A DNA stretch of 64,000 bases from Bradyrhizobium ottawaense (GCF_900099825.1 NZ_LT629693.1:1550001-1614000); one strand, 5' to 3'. Positions 35,892 through 44,438 are shown, counted from the stretch's first letter. The notes: generated by a model not told the origin, from the sequence alone. A program made the numbers and translations.

Positions 35892-36971
35892 ATGAGAAAG
35901 ATTCTCATCGCGACGACGGCAGCGGTGATTGCCGTCGGAGCAAGTCTGGCCGGCGCTTCCGCCGCGGACAAACTGAAAGTCGGCTTCATCTATCTCGGCC
36001 CGGTCGGCGACCTCGGCTGGACCTATCAGCACGACGTCGCCCGCCAGGCGATGGTGAAGGAGTTCGGCGACAAGGTCGAAACCACCTTCCTCGAAAACGT
36101 CAGCGAAGGCCCGGACTCCGAGCGTTCGATCGAACAGCTCGCCCGCGCCGGCAACAAGCTGATCTTCACCACTTCGTTCGGCTACATGGAGCCGACGCTG
36201 AAGGTCGCCAAGAAATATCCCAAGATTCATTTCGAACACGCCACCGGCTACAAGCGCGCCGAAAACGTTTCGACCTATTCCGGCCGGTTCTATGAAGGCC
36301 GCTACATCCAGGGCATCATCGCCGCCAAGATGTCGAAGAGCGGCGTGCTCGGCTACATCGGCTCGTTCCCGATTCCGGAAGTCATCTCCGGCATCAACGC
36401 CACGATCCTGGGCGCGCAGACCATCAATCCCAACATCAAAGTCAAGATCATCTGGGCGAACTCGTGGTTCGATCCAGGCAAGGAAGCCGACGCCGCCAAG
36501 GCGCTGCTCGACCAGGGCGCCGACGTGATCATGCAGCACACGGATTCGCCGGCCGCGATGCAGATCGCTTCCGAGCGCGGCAAGCTGGCGTTCGGCCAGG
36601 ACTCCGAAATGATCAAGTTCGGTCCGAAGTCGCAGCTCACCTCGATCATGGACAATTGGGGCCCCTACTACATCGAGCGCGTCAAGGCCGAGCTCGACGG
36701 CACCTGGAAGTCGGAAGATTTCTGGGGCGGCCTGAAGACCAAGATCGTGATGATGGCGCCCTACACCAACATGCCCGACGACGTGAAGAAGCTGGCGGAA
36801 GAAACCGAAGCCGCCATCACCGACGGCAAGCTGCAGCCGTTCAAGTGTCCGGTCATCGGCCAGGACGGCAAGGAAGTCGAATGCAAGGGCGGCAGCCATC
36901 TCGACGATGGCCAGGTGCTCGGCATGAACTTCTACGTCAAGGGCATCGACGACAAGATCCCCGGCAAGTAG
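35892..36971 (+). CDS. BMP-family ABC transporter substrate-binding protein (second system)
   Basis: This 359-residue binding protein has a Sec signal peptide (residues 1-25, ending ASA), in contrast to the Tat-type signal of its counterpart at 24326. The ATG at 35892 is set by a GGAG ribosome binding site just before it. Blocks are KVGFIYLGPVGDLGWTYQHD, SVSEGPDSERS-like ENVSEGPDSERSIEQLA and AMQIASERGKLAFGQD. It is last in the operon and followed by a strong terminator. The predicted ligand class is a purine nucleoside or related compound. Confidence 0.9.
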   Translation: MRKILIATTAAVIAVGASLAGASAADKLKVGFIYLGPVGDLGWTYQHDVARQAMVKEFGDKVETTFLENVSEGPDSERSIEQLARAGNKLIFTTSFGYMEPTLKVAKKYPKIHFEHATGYKRAENVSTYSGRFYEGRYIQGIIAAKMSKSGVLGYIGSFPIPEVISGINATILGAQTINPNIKVKIIWANSWFDPGKEADAAKALLDQGADVIMQHTDSPAAMQIASERGKLAFGQDSEMIKFGPKSQLTSIMDNWGPYYIERVKAELDGTWKSEDFWGGLKTKIVMMAPYTNMPDDVKKLAEETEAAITDGKLQPFKCPVIGQDGKEVECKGGSHLDDGQVLGMNFYVKGIDDKIPGK

Positions 36972-37001
36972 GGGCTGAGGGGGACCAGCGCGACGACCAA
37001 G

Positions 37002-37030
37002 GTCCGGGCGGAAACGCCCGGACTTTTTTT
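37002..37030 (+). terminator. Rho-independent terminator of the second BMP operon
   Basis: The stem GTCCGGGCG/CGCCCGGAC with a GAAA tetraloop is followed by seven T residues. It lies 30 bp after the binding-protein stop, an ideal terminator for the operon. Confidence 0.95.
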
Positions 37031-37041
37031 GCGCTTGGAGA

Positions 37042-37177
37042 TGCGTTCCCCGGATGCTGCGCAGCAGGCCGCACTTGCGGCGTGGTGCGCTGCTGATCCG
37101 GGGTCCATCGGCCGGATGCGGTGGGTCCCGGCTCTGCGGTGCATCGTAAGAACGCTGCACCGCGTCCGGGACACGAG
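37042..37177. repeat. Interspersed intergenic repeat, copy 2
   Basis: About 136 bp, from TGCGTTCCCCGGATGCTGCG to GTCCGGGACACGAG, matching copy 1 at 30305-30437 in the same orientation. It lies directly between the terminator and the end of the 8-oxoguanine deaminase gene. Confidence 0.8.
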
Positions 37178-37181
37178 ACCA

Positions 37182-38531
37182 TCACCCCGCATGCATCGCA
37201 CGCGCGGCGGCGCTGTGGCGGCGGATCAGGTCTGGCACGTCGAGGCCGGGGATCGCGCCATCGATCACGGCCCAGTTGCCGCCGACCATGACGCGGTCGG
37301 CGCGGTGCGCGCCGCAGAGCACTAGCGCCGCGAGCGGGTCGCCGTGGCCTGAGAAGCGCAACTCGTCGAGCTTGAACAGCGCGAGATCGGCGGCCTTGCC
37401 GACGGCGATTTCGCCCAACTCAGGACGGCCGACGCAGGCGGCGGAGCCTTTGGTGGCCCAGCGCAGCGCGTCCTTGTGGCTGACGCGGCTAACGCCATAA
37501 CGTGCGCGCTGTAAGAGAAACGCGGCGCGCACTTCCTGCATCAGGTTGGACCCATCGTTCGACGCCGAACCGTCGACGCCGAGACCGATCGAGACCCCGG
37601 CCTCCTCCATCTCGCAGACCGGGCAGCAGCCCGACGCCAAAATTTGATTGCTGCAGGCGCAATGGCTGATCGACGTTTTCGCCTTGCCGAGCCGCTTCAT
37701 TTCGTCCGGCTTGAAGAAGATGCCGTGCGCCAGCCAGGTCCTGGCGTTGAGCCAGCCGCATTGTTCGAGATAGTCCAGCGGACGGCAGCCGTACATCTGC
37801 TCGCAGAATTTGTTCTCGTCCTCGGTTTCGGCCAGATGGGTATGCAGGCGGACGTCGAGCTTTTCGGCAAGCGCAGCGGTGGCGCTCATCAACTGTGTCG
37901 TCACCGAAAATGGCGAGCACGGCGCCAGCGCGATCTGCACCATCGCATCCTCGCCGCGCTGGTGGTGTTTTGCGACGACGCGCGCACAGTCGGCCAAAAT
38001 CGTGTCTTCGTCCTGCACGACGCTGTCAGGCGGCAGGCCGCCGTCCTTCTGCGACAGGTTCATCGAGCCGCGCGTCAGCAACACCCGCAGGCCGAGGCGT
38101 TTTGCGGCGGCGACTTCGATATCGACGGCGTCCTCCAGCCCGCCCGGAAACACGTAGTGGTGATCGGTCGTGGTGGTACAGCCCGACAGCAGCAGCTCCG
38201 ACATCGCGACGGTGACGCCGAGGTGGAGCGCCTCCGGGGTCAGGCGCGCCCACACCGGATAAAGCGCCTGCAGCCACGGGAACAGTTCGCGGTCCATCGC
38301 CGCCGGCAGCGCCCGGGTCAGGGTCTGGTAGAAATGGTGATGGGTGTTGATCAGCCCGGGCAGCACGACATGGGCGGAGGCATCATAGACCGCAGTATGG
38401 GCGGTCGCAGGCTCGCGGCCTTTGGCCACCAGCTCGATGATCTTGCCGCCGCGGACCACGATGCCGCGTTCGGCGCCGTCGGCCAGAATGGAAAGGGGAT
38501 CCTTGATCCAGATCGCCTGCGTTTGGTCCAT
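37182..38531 (-). CDS. 8-oxoguanine deaminase (amidohydrolase superfamily)
   Basis: This 449-residue metal-dependent deaminase is of the type that turns 8-oxoguanine into urate and ammonia. The metal and catalytic residues are in place: His64 and His66 (NTHHHFYQ), His232 (LHTHLAETEDE, with Glu235), His269 (LAHGIFF) and Asp320 (GLGVDGSASND). I chose the ATG at 38531 after a GGTGGG ribosome binding site; an upstream ATG at 38561 is possible. Its product urate is the substrate of the uricase encoded 6 kb away. It is divergent from the molybdenum hydroxylase genes. Related enzymes act on isoguanine or guanine, so exact specificity is not proven. Confidence 0.85.
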   Translation of the reverse strand: MDQTQAIWIKDPLSILADGAERGIVVRGGKIIELVAKGREPATAHTAVYDASAHVVLPGLINTHHHFYQTLTRALPAAMDRELFPWLQALYPVWARLTPEALHLGVTVAMSELLLSGCTTTTDHHYVFPGGLEDAVDIEVAAAKRLGLRVLLTRGSMNLSQKDGGLPPDSVVQDEDTILADCARVVAKHHQRGEDAMVQIALAPCSPFSVTTQLMSATAALAEKLDVRLHTHLAETEDENKFCEQMYGCRPLDYLEQCGWLNARTWLAHGIFFKPDEMKRLGKAKTSISHCACSNQILASGCCPVCEMEEAGVSIGLGVDGSASNDGSNLMQEVRAAFLLQRARYGVSRVSHKDALRWATKGSAACVGRPELGEIAVGKAADLALFKLDELRFSGHGDPLAALVLCGAHRADRVMVGGNWAVIDGAIPGLDVPDLIRRHSAAARAMHAG

Positions 38532-38578
38532 GATCCCACCGTCTTTCGTAGCAAGCGCCATCACGGGCGCCCGTTCCC

Positions 38579-38594
38579 TGCAATGCAAAGACCA
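38579..38594 (-). promoter_or_regulatory. Possible sigma-54 promoter for 8-oxoguanine deaminase
   Basis: The minus strand reads TGGTCTTT-N3-TTGCA, with the conserved GG and GC at the right distance but a poor -24 remainder (TGGTCT against TGGCAC). A start would fall about 36 bases before the deaminase ATG. It is weaker than the others and is listed because of its position. Confidence 0.4.
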
Positions 38595-38612
38595 TCCCAA
38601 CGGGATTGGCAA

Positions 38613-38629
38613 TTGGCGCTGGTCTTGCA
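38613..38629 (+). promoter_or_regulatory. Probable sigma-54 promoter for the molybdenum hydroxylase operon
   Basis: TTGGCGCTG-N3-TTGCA has correct spacing and differs from TTGGCACGG-N3-TTGCA at two positions of the -24 region. The expected start near 38641 is about 36 bases before the ATG at 38677. Confidence 0.55.
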
Positions 38630-38676
38630 AGACTTCTAAAGCACAGAGGCATCCTGTTGAAAGCACTAGCCGATCC

Positions 38677-39498
38677 ATGGACCTGAACACGATAGAAGCG
38701 GTGGCGCGTCCCAGGGCGCGGGATCAGTTGCCCGTTTGGACGGCAGGCGATGCGTGGCTTGCGGGCGGGACGTGGCTGTTCTCCGAACCGCAGGCCCACC
38801 TGCGCCGGCTGATCGACCTTACCGACCTGAAATGGCCGGCGCTGACGATCAATGAGACCGGGCTGTCGATCGCGGCAACCTGCACGGTCGCGCAACTCGA
38901 CGCACTGGCCTGCCCGCCGGAATGGATCGCCTCCCCCCTGATTAACCAGTGCTGCCGGGCCTTTCTCGCCTCCTTCAAGATCTGGAAGACCGCAACCGTC
39001 GGCGGCAACATCTGCATGTCGCTGCCGGCCGGGCCGATGATCTCGCTGACCTCGGCACTCGACGGCATCGCCACCATCTGGCAGGCCGCCGGCGGCGAAC
39101 GAAGGGTCGCGGTCGCCGATTTCGTCACCGGCGACAACCGCAATGTGCTCGTCCACGGCGACCTGCTGCGGCAGATCGATATCCCGCTCGCGGCGCTGAA
39201 GCGGCGCTCGGCGTTTCGGCAGATTTCGCTGACGCCGCTCGGCCGCTCGGCGGCGCTCTTGATCGGCAGCCTGACCGGCGAAGACGCCCTGGCGCTGACG
39301 GTGACCGCATCGACCAAGCGGCCGGTGCAATTGTCCTTTGCCGGAATTCCAACGGCGAAGGAGCTGCGCGAGACGATCTTGCAGCGTATTCCCGACGAGC
39401 TCTATCACACCGACGTCCATGGCAAGCCGGCATGGCGCAAACACATGACATTGCGGCTTAGCGAAGAAATCCGCAGCGAATTGCGGGCGTTGCTATGA
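38677..39498 (+). CDS. Xanthine dehydrogenase-type FAD-binding subunit
   Basis: This 273-residue subunit of a molybdenum hydroxylase passes electrons from the iron-sulfur centres to FAD. The FAD-binding blocks are LAGGTWLF (about residues 29-36) and TATVGGNICMSLPAGP (about 105-120). A C-terminal CO-dehydrogenase-type flavoprotein domain follows. It is about the usual length for a separate XdhB/CoxM-type chain. It overlaps the next gene by 4 bp (ATGA), so the two form one enzyme. Purine context suggests xanthine or hypoxanthine as substrate. Confidence 0.85.
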   Translation: MDLNTIEAVARPRARDQLPVWTAGDAWLAGGTWLFSEPQAHLRRLIDLTDLKWPALTINETGLSIAATCTVAQLDALACPPEWIASPLINQCCRAFLASFKIWKTATVGGNICMSLPAGPMISLTSALDGIATIWQAAGGERRVAVADFVTGDNRNVLVHGDLLRQIDIPLAALKRRSAFRQISLTPLGRSAALLIGSLTGEDALALTVTASTKRPVQLSFAGIPTAKELRETILQRIPDELYHTDVHGKPAWRKHMTLRLSEEIRSELRALL

Positions 39499-42218
39499 GT
39501 TTTGAAATCAACGGCAAGGAATTTTCGCAAGCCCCGCGGGCCGGGCAATGCCTGCGGACATTTCTGCACCAGCTCGGGCATTTCGGCGTCAAGAAAGGCT
39601 GCGACGCCGGCGACTGCGGCGCCTGCACGGTGCTGCTCGACGGCGAACCCGTTCATAGCTGCCTGATCCCGGCGTTTCGCGCCGACGGCCACTCGGTGAC
39701 CACCATCGAGGGATTAGCGCCCGACGGCGGCATCCATCCGATGCAGCAGGCGTTTCTCGATGCGCAGGGATTTCAGTGCGGGTTCTGCACCGCCGGCATG
39801 ATCCTGACCTGCGCCTCGCTGAACCAGGCGCAGCGCCAGGACCTCGGCGCATCGCTGAAGGGAAACATCTGCCGCTGTACCGGATACCGTTCGATCGAAG
39901 ACGCGCTCAACGGCAAGACCAATGTCGAGGATGCCGCCGCCGGCACCGCGTTCGGCCGCAGCCTGCCCGCGCCCGCCGGACCGAACGTGGTGCGCGGCGC
40001 CGAACGTTACACCTTCGATATCGCCCCGGAAGGCCTGCTGCATATCAAGATGCTGCGCTCGCCGCATCCGCACGCCAAAATCATCTCGATCGACAAGCGC
40101 GCTGCGCTCGGCGTCGCCGGCGTTCATGCGGTGCTGACGTACAAAGACGCGCCGGACCGGCTGTTCTCGACTGCGCGGCACGAAAAAGACTGGATGGACC
40201 CGGAAGATACCAAGGTGCTCGATAGTGTCGTGCGCTTTATCGGGCAGAAGGTTGCGGCCGTGGTCGCCGAGACCGAAGCCGCCGCTGAAGACGCCTGCCG
40301 CCGGCTGGCAGTCGAATATGAAGTTCTCCCTGCCGTAATCGATCCGGCGCAGGCGATCGCACCGGGCGCGCCTGTGATCCATGGCGACAAGACGCCGGCG
40401 CGTCGCATCAGCAATTCGGCGCGCAATATCGTCGCCGAAATCCATGGCGAATTCGGCGATGTTGCGGCAGCGCTCACGCGGTCGGCCGTGACCTATCAAG
40501 GCACCTTCACGACCCAGCGGGTGCAGCACGCGGCGCTCGAGACCCATGGCGGCATCGCCTGGGTCGATGCCGATGGCGTGCTGACGGTTCGCACCTCGAC
40601 GCAGGTGCCGTTTTTGACGCGGCGGGCGCTGGCGGATCTTTTCAATTTGCCGTTCGACAAGGTGCGGGTGTTGTGCGAACGGGTCGGCGGCGGCTTTGGC
40701 GGCAAGCAGGAAATGTTCGTCGAGGACATTCTGACGCTGGCGGCGCTGAAGACCGGGCGACCGGTGAAATTCGAACTGACCCGCGAGGAGCAATTCATCG
40801 CGACCTCGACGCGGCATCCGATGCGCGTCACCGTCACCGCCGGCGCCGACAAAGACGGCAAACTGACCGCGCTGCAACTCGACGTGCTCTCCAACACCGG
40901 GGCTTACGGCAATCATGCCGGTCCGGTGTTGTTTCATTCCGTCGGCGAAACCATCGCGGTCTATAACTGCCCGAACAAGAAGGTCGATGCGACAGCCGTC
41001 TATACCAACACCGTGCCATCGGGCGCGTTTCGCGGCTACGGCCTGCCGCAAGCGCTGCTGGCGGTGGAAGCCGCGATCGACGAACTGGCAGAACAGCTCG
41101 GCATCAGCCCGTTCGAGATGCGCCGCCGCAATATCGTCAAGCCCGGCGATCCGATGCTGTCGCCGCCGGAGTCCGAATATCACGACGTGTTCTATGGCTC
41201 CTACGGCCTCGACCAGTGCCTCGACCTGGTTGAGCGGGCGATGACGGCCGACGCGCCCAAGCCAAACCTTTCCGGGGACTGGCTGACCGGCGACGGCATC
41301 GCGCTGACCATGATCGATACCGTGCCGCCGGCCGGACATTTCGCCGATTGCAGCATCTCGCTGCGCGAGGATGGCGGTTTCGAGCTGACGGTCGGCACCG
41401 CCGAATTCGGTAACGGCACCACGACGGTGCATCGCCAGATCGCAGCAAGCGCGCTCGCGACCACGGTCGACCGGATCACGCTGAAGCAATCCGACACCGC
41501 GCATGGCGGCCACGACACCGGCGCCTACGGCAGCGCCGGCACTTTTGTGGCCGGCCGCGCCACACAGGCCGCGGCCGAGGCGCTCGCCGCCGAAATGAAG
41601 ACCTTCGCCGCGTCGCTGATTGGCGAAAATCCGGACGCCTGCGTGCTGGAAAATCACACCACGGTATGCGCCGGACGCCGCACGCCGTTCGCCCTGCTCG
41701 CAGCGTCAGCGAAGGCGCTCGGCAAACCGCTTGCCGCCAGCGGCACCTCGGCGGGCTCGCCACGCTCGGTCGCCTTCAACGTCCAGGGCTTTCGTGTCGC
41801 CGTCAACAAGTTCACCGGCGAGATCAGGATTCTGAAAAGCGTGCATGCGGCGGATGCCGGCAGGGTCGCCAATCCCATGCAGTGCCGCGGCCAGGTCGAG
41901 GGCGGCGTCGCGCAATCACTCGGCGCCACGCTCTATGAGGAAATGGTGATCGACGAGACCGGCCGCGTCATCAATCCGAAATTCCGCGACTACCACCTGC
42001 CGCAGTTTGCCGACATCCCGCGCACCGAGGTGTTCTTTGCCGATACGTCAGACACGATCGGGCCGATGGGCGCGAAATCGATGAGCGAAAGCCCGTATAA
42101 TCCGGTGGCCGCAGCAATCGGCAACGCCATTGCCAATGCCACCGGCATCCGCTTTACAGCCACCCCGTTCAAGCCCGACCGGCTGTTTCCGGCGCTGCAT
42201 GAGAAGTTTGGCAAGTAA
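39495..42218 (+). CDS. Molybdenum hydroxylase: fused 2Fe-2S and molybdopterin subunits (xanthine dehydrogenase-like)
   Basis: This 907-residue enzyme has two 2Fe-2S clusters at the N-terminus: Cys36, 41, 44 and 56 (GDCGACTV), then Cys95, 98, 126 and 128 (CGFCTAGM and CRCTGYRS). The molybdenum-binding domains follow from about residue 165, with GGGFGGKQ and GAFRGYGLPQ blocks. The catalytic Glu is probably Glu865 (SMSESPYNPV), close to Glu869 of the 907-residue aldehyde oxidoreductase of Desulfovibrio gigas. Classical XDH keeps FeS with FAD, whereas here FeS is fused to the molybdenum part and FAD is separate. Xanthine is inferred from the neighbours only. Confidence 0.85.
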   Translation: MSFEINGKEFSQAPRAGQCLRTFLHQLGHFGVKKGCDAGDCGACTVLLDGEPVHSCLIPAFRADGHSVTTIEGLAPDGGIHPMQQAFLDAQGFQCGFCTAGMILTCASLNQAQRQDLGASLKGNICRCTGYRSIEDALNGKTNVEDAAAGTAFGRSLPAPAGPNVVRGAERYTFDIAPEGLLHIKMLRSPHPHAKIISIDKRAALGVAGVHAVLTYKDAPDRLFSTARHEKDWMDPEDTKVLDSVVRFIGQKVAAVVAETEAAAEDACRRLAVEYEVLPAVIDPAQAIAPGAPVIHGDKTPARRISNSARNIVAEIHGEFGDVAAALTRSAVTYQGTFTTQRVQHAALETHGGIAWVDADGVLTVRTSTQVPFLTRRALADLFNLPFDKVRVLCERVGGGFGGKQEMFVEDILTLAALKTGRPVKFELTREEQFIATSTRHPMRVTVTAGADKDGKLTALQLDVLSNTGAYGNHAGPVLFHSVGETIAVYNCPNKKVDATAVYTNTVPSGAFRGYGLPQALLAVEAAIDELAEQLGISPFEMRRRNIVKPGDPMLSPPESEYHDVFYGSYGLDQCLDLVERAMTADAPKPNLSGDWLTGDGIALTMIDTVPPAGHFADCSISLREDGGFELTVGTAEFGNGTTTVHRQIAASALATTVDRITLKQSDTAHGGHDTGAYGSAGTFVAGRATQAAAEALAAEMKTFAASLIGENPDACVLENHTTVCAGRRTPFALLAASAKALGKPLAASGTSAGSPRSVAFNVQGFRVAVNKFTGEIRILKSVHAADAGRVANPMQCRGQVEGGVAQSLGATLYEEMVIDETGRVINPKFRDYHLPQFADIPRTEVFFADTSDTIGPMGAKSMSESPYNPVAAAIGNAIANATGIRFTATPFKPDRLFPALHEKFGK

Positions 42219-42225
42219 GCATGCG

Positions 42226-43239
42226 CTACTGCCGGCTGGCCCAATCCAGGATCGCGGCCGCCTCCGGAGAAACCCTAGCCTGCCACGCAGCGATCGGAGC
42301 GCTTCCCGCTTTCTTGAGGGCGGCGATAATGGCCGGTGGCGCCGGCTCGTCGATGCTGACGCCGTTGGCGCGCATCCGCGCGTAGTTCTCGGCGGTACGA
42401 TTGACGAGGAGTTCGATCTGGCTGTTTTCGGTCTCCACCGCGGCGGCATCGACGGCGGCTTGCTGGTCGGCAGGCAAGGCGTCAAATGCATCCTTGCGGA
42501 CGAACGCGATCGAGACCGGGATCGCGTAGTTGATCGGCGTGAAATGATGCAGGTCGTCCCAAAGCTTTCGGCCCGCGCCGCCATCGCCAGAGGTCAGGAT
42601 CGCATTGAGTTTATGCTCCTTGACCCTGGCGATCGCCTCGTTGAATGGGAGGAATTCCGCCGCAGCGCCCGCGGCACGCAAGACGTCCGCCGAACTCTTG
42701 TCATAGGCTCTCACCGCCAACGCATGCAGATCTTCCTCACCTTTGAGTTGCTGGTCCGACCAGATCCCCGTCGCCGGCCAGATCGTGATGTAGAGCAACT
42801 TCATGCCCCGCGCCGCCAGCGCGCGTTCATATAGCGGCCGTGCTCTGGCGTTGACGGCCTTTGCGGTCTCGACCGACTGGACCACAAAGGGCAGCGCCGA
42901 CAGACCGAATATCGGGTCCGACGATTCCAGCGGCGCCGCAAACGCGTCGCCGCCGTCGACACGATGGTCCTGCGCCGCCTGCGGCATGTCGCGGGAACTG
43001 ATTTTCAGTTCATTGTCGAACGCAGTGGCGGTTGTCAACGAACCCTGAGTCTTCGACGACAACAATTTCCCGAAAGTGACCAACCCGATGCCGGAGATGT
43101 TGCTCTCCGGATATTCCGTCGTCATCTTCCACTGGACTTGCGCAAAAGCGGCGGCGGGGAGCACGACGAAAATCAGTGCAGCCGCACAGAGGCCCCTGCA
43201 AAGCCATCGATGCAAGCCGAACCCGGAAATAACGCTCAC
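42226..43239 (-). CDS. TRAP transporter substrate-binding protein, DctP type (orphan)
   Basis: This 337-residue periplasmic binding protein is of the DctP family. I set the start at GTG 43239 because AGGAG lies six bases before it; a longer form from ATG 43290 adds a Cys-rich stretch without support. The signal peptide ends at AAAFA-QV. Family features are WKMTTEYPESNISGIGLVTF and the Arg/Asn-rich binding-site stretch around VRAYDKSSADVLRAAGA. No DctQ or DctM membrane genes accompany it, so it is either an orphan or works with membrane subunits encoded elsewhere. It faces the molybdenum hydroxylase gene, with their stops 8 bp apart. Confidence 0.85.
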   Translation of the reverse strand: MSVISGFGLHRWLCRGLCAAALIFVVLPAAAFAQVQWKMTTEYPESNISGIGLVTFGKLLSSKTQGSLTTATAFDNELKISSRDMPQAAQDHRVDGGDAFAAPLESSDPIFGLSALPFVVQSVETAKAVNARARPLYERALAARGMKLLYITIWPATGIWSDQQLKGEEDLHALAVRAYDKSSADVLRAAGAAAEFLPFNEAIARVKEHKLNAILTSGDGGAGRKLWDDLHHFTPINYAIPVSIAFVRKDAFDALPADQQAAVDAAAVETENSQIELLVNRTAENYARMRANGVSIDEPAPPAIIAALKKAGSAPIAAWQARVSPEAAAILDWASRQ

Positions 43240-43349
43240 ATGGAACTCCTCGACCGGCCCGCAGCCGCAAAGACAGATTTTCTTAACCAAAACGTCTCAG
43301 AATTTGATGTCACCGGTAGGACCGTCGAAGATATCTAGCAGGCATTCCC

Positions 43350-43466
43350 ATGCGACGCATCATCGAACACCTCTTCGAACTCATTGAGGCCAATACCCCC
43401 TGTGCGATTTGCGCCGTGGCTGCGTCGTTCGCGATCACGGGTTGCCTGCGCTTCATCTGGGAATAA
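43350..43466 (+). CDS. Candidate 38-residue small protein
   Basis: This short open frame starts at ATG 43350 and has a modest AGCAGG site upstream. It encodes a 38-residue peptide with a hydrophobic middle (CAICAVAASFAITGCLRFIW), three Cys and a charged start (MRRIIEHLFELIE), so a small membrane peptide is possible. The surrounding 230-bp gap holds nothing else. Only length, start context and hydropathy support it, so it may not be real. Confidence 0.3.
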   Translation: MRRIIEHLFELIEANTPCAICAVAASFAITGCLRFIWE

Positions 43467-43470
43467 AGCA

Positions 43471-43499
43471 CAGGGGAGCCAGCTTTGAGCTAGCCCCTG
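43471..43499 (-). terminator. Hairpin across the uricase stop codon
   Basis: The arms CAGGGG/CCCCTG with an inner AGC/GCT stem span the uricase stop (43490-43492). On the minus strand a short T-rich run (GCTTTATT) follows. It could be a weak terminator for uricase. Confidence 0.4.
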
Positions 43500-44332
43500 C
43501 CCACCGTGCACTCGATCTGGCCGTGCGGCTCGTCGGTCGGCAGGAATACGTCGTTGTTGTTATCAAGCCCGAACGCCGACAGGTTCATCAGGATGAAATG
43601 CATGTTCGGGCAGGCCATGCTGATCTCGGAAATTTCGGGAGCTGCCGCAAGCGCCGCCTCGCCCATCCGATACAGGCTGTCCTGCACGCTCATGCTGTAG
43701 GTGGTCGCAAACACTTCCAGCAACGTGTCGAGAATCTTCTTGTTGGTCGCCGGATAGCTTGCGGGTTTGCCCGACCATTTCCATGACGCCACCATGGACG
43801 TCGCACACATCCGGTCGCCGGTCGGCGGGATCGTCGTGTAGGCATCCTTGACGTAGTTCTCCCAGCCCGACTGGGTCGACTTCATGAAGGTGAAGCCGTC
43901 AATGCCGGACGACATGACAGCAGCGCCACCGCGAATCTGCGAGACGTCCACCGTGGGCTTGCCGTTGCTGTCGAGCACGAAACTGTGCGGATGCGGCTTG
44001 CCGCCGAAACTGAGCCGGCTCCATTTGGTCTCGTGCGCGGTGATGGCGACCGAGGCAATCTGCGGATAGGTGTCGAGATATTTCTTCGCCAGCACCTGGC
44101 AGAATTCTTCGGTGCAGAGACCAGTATTCTGGCGGGCAACGATGTTGACGACGTTCTTGATGGTGTCGGTCGAGACCGAGGTGGAATTGTCGGCGTTTGT
44201 ATAGGCGCGCGCGAAGTCGCCCTCGATCATCGCCTTGACGTCGAGCTGGCTGACCTCGTGACGGTCGCCCTCGCGATGGATGCGCATCACGCGGACGCGG
44301 CCCTTGCCGTATCGGTTCTTGATCAGCGGCAT
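43490..44332 (-). CDS. pucL: Factor-independent urate hydroxylase (uricase)
   Basis: This 280-residue cofactor-free uricase oxidises urate to 5-hydroxyisourate with oxygen. Lys10 (YGKGRVRV) and Thr57 (STDTIKNVV) match the catalytic Lys10-Thr57 pair of the Aspergillus enzyme, and His270 (DEPHGQIECTVGR) is probably the third member. Other uricase blocks are NTGLCTEEFCQVLAKKYL and GGAAVMSSGIDGFTFMKST. It is divergent from the NCS2 permease at 44530. A near-perfect sigma-54 promoter lies 66-81 bp upstream. Its product feeds the fused UraD/UraH protein. Confidence 0.95.
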   Translation of the reverse strand: MPLIKNRYGKGRVRVMRIHREGDRHEVSQLDVKAMIEGDFARAYTNADNSTSVSTDTIKNVVNIVARQNTGLCTEEFCQVLAKKYLDTYPQIASVAITAHETKWSRLSFGGKPHPHSFVLDSNGKPTVDVSQIRGGAAVMSSGIDGFTFMKSTQSGWENYVKDAYTTIPPTGDRMCATSMVASWKWSGKPASYPATNKKILDTLLEVFATTYSMSVQDSLYRMGEAALAAAPEISEISMACPNMHFILMNLSAFGLDNNNDVFLPTDEPHGQIECTVGRG

Positions 44333-44397
44333 GGCATGGCCTCCAGTTCAGCCGGCAACTCTGCGGGACTTCGAACGCCCGGTGTGTTCCAATAATG

Positions 44398-44413
44398 AGC
44401 AACGTTCGTGCCA
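44398..44413 (-). promoter_or_regulatory. Sigma-54 (-24/-12) promoter for uricase
   Basis: On the minus strand the site reads TGGCACGA-N3-TTGCT, a full match to TGGCAC-N5-TTGC. The expected start near 44386 is about 54 bases before the uricase ATG. Confidence 0.8.
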
Positions 44414-44438
44414 TCAGGCAAGGGCTTGGGACCGGGTT

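Noticed and set aside
37002..37030. Possible riboswitch or attenuator reading of the GC-rich hairpin
   Set aside because: The stem, tetraloop and T-run are fully explained as a terminator after the binding-protein gene.
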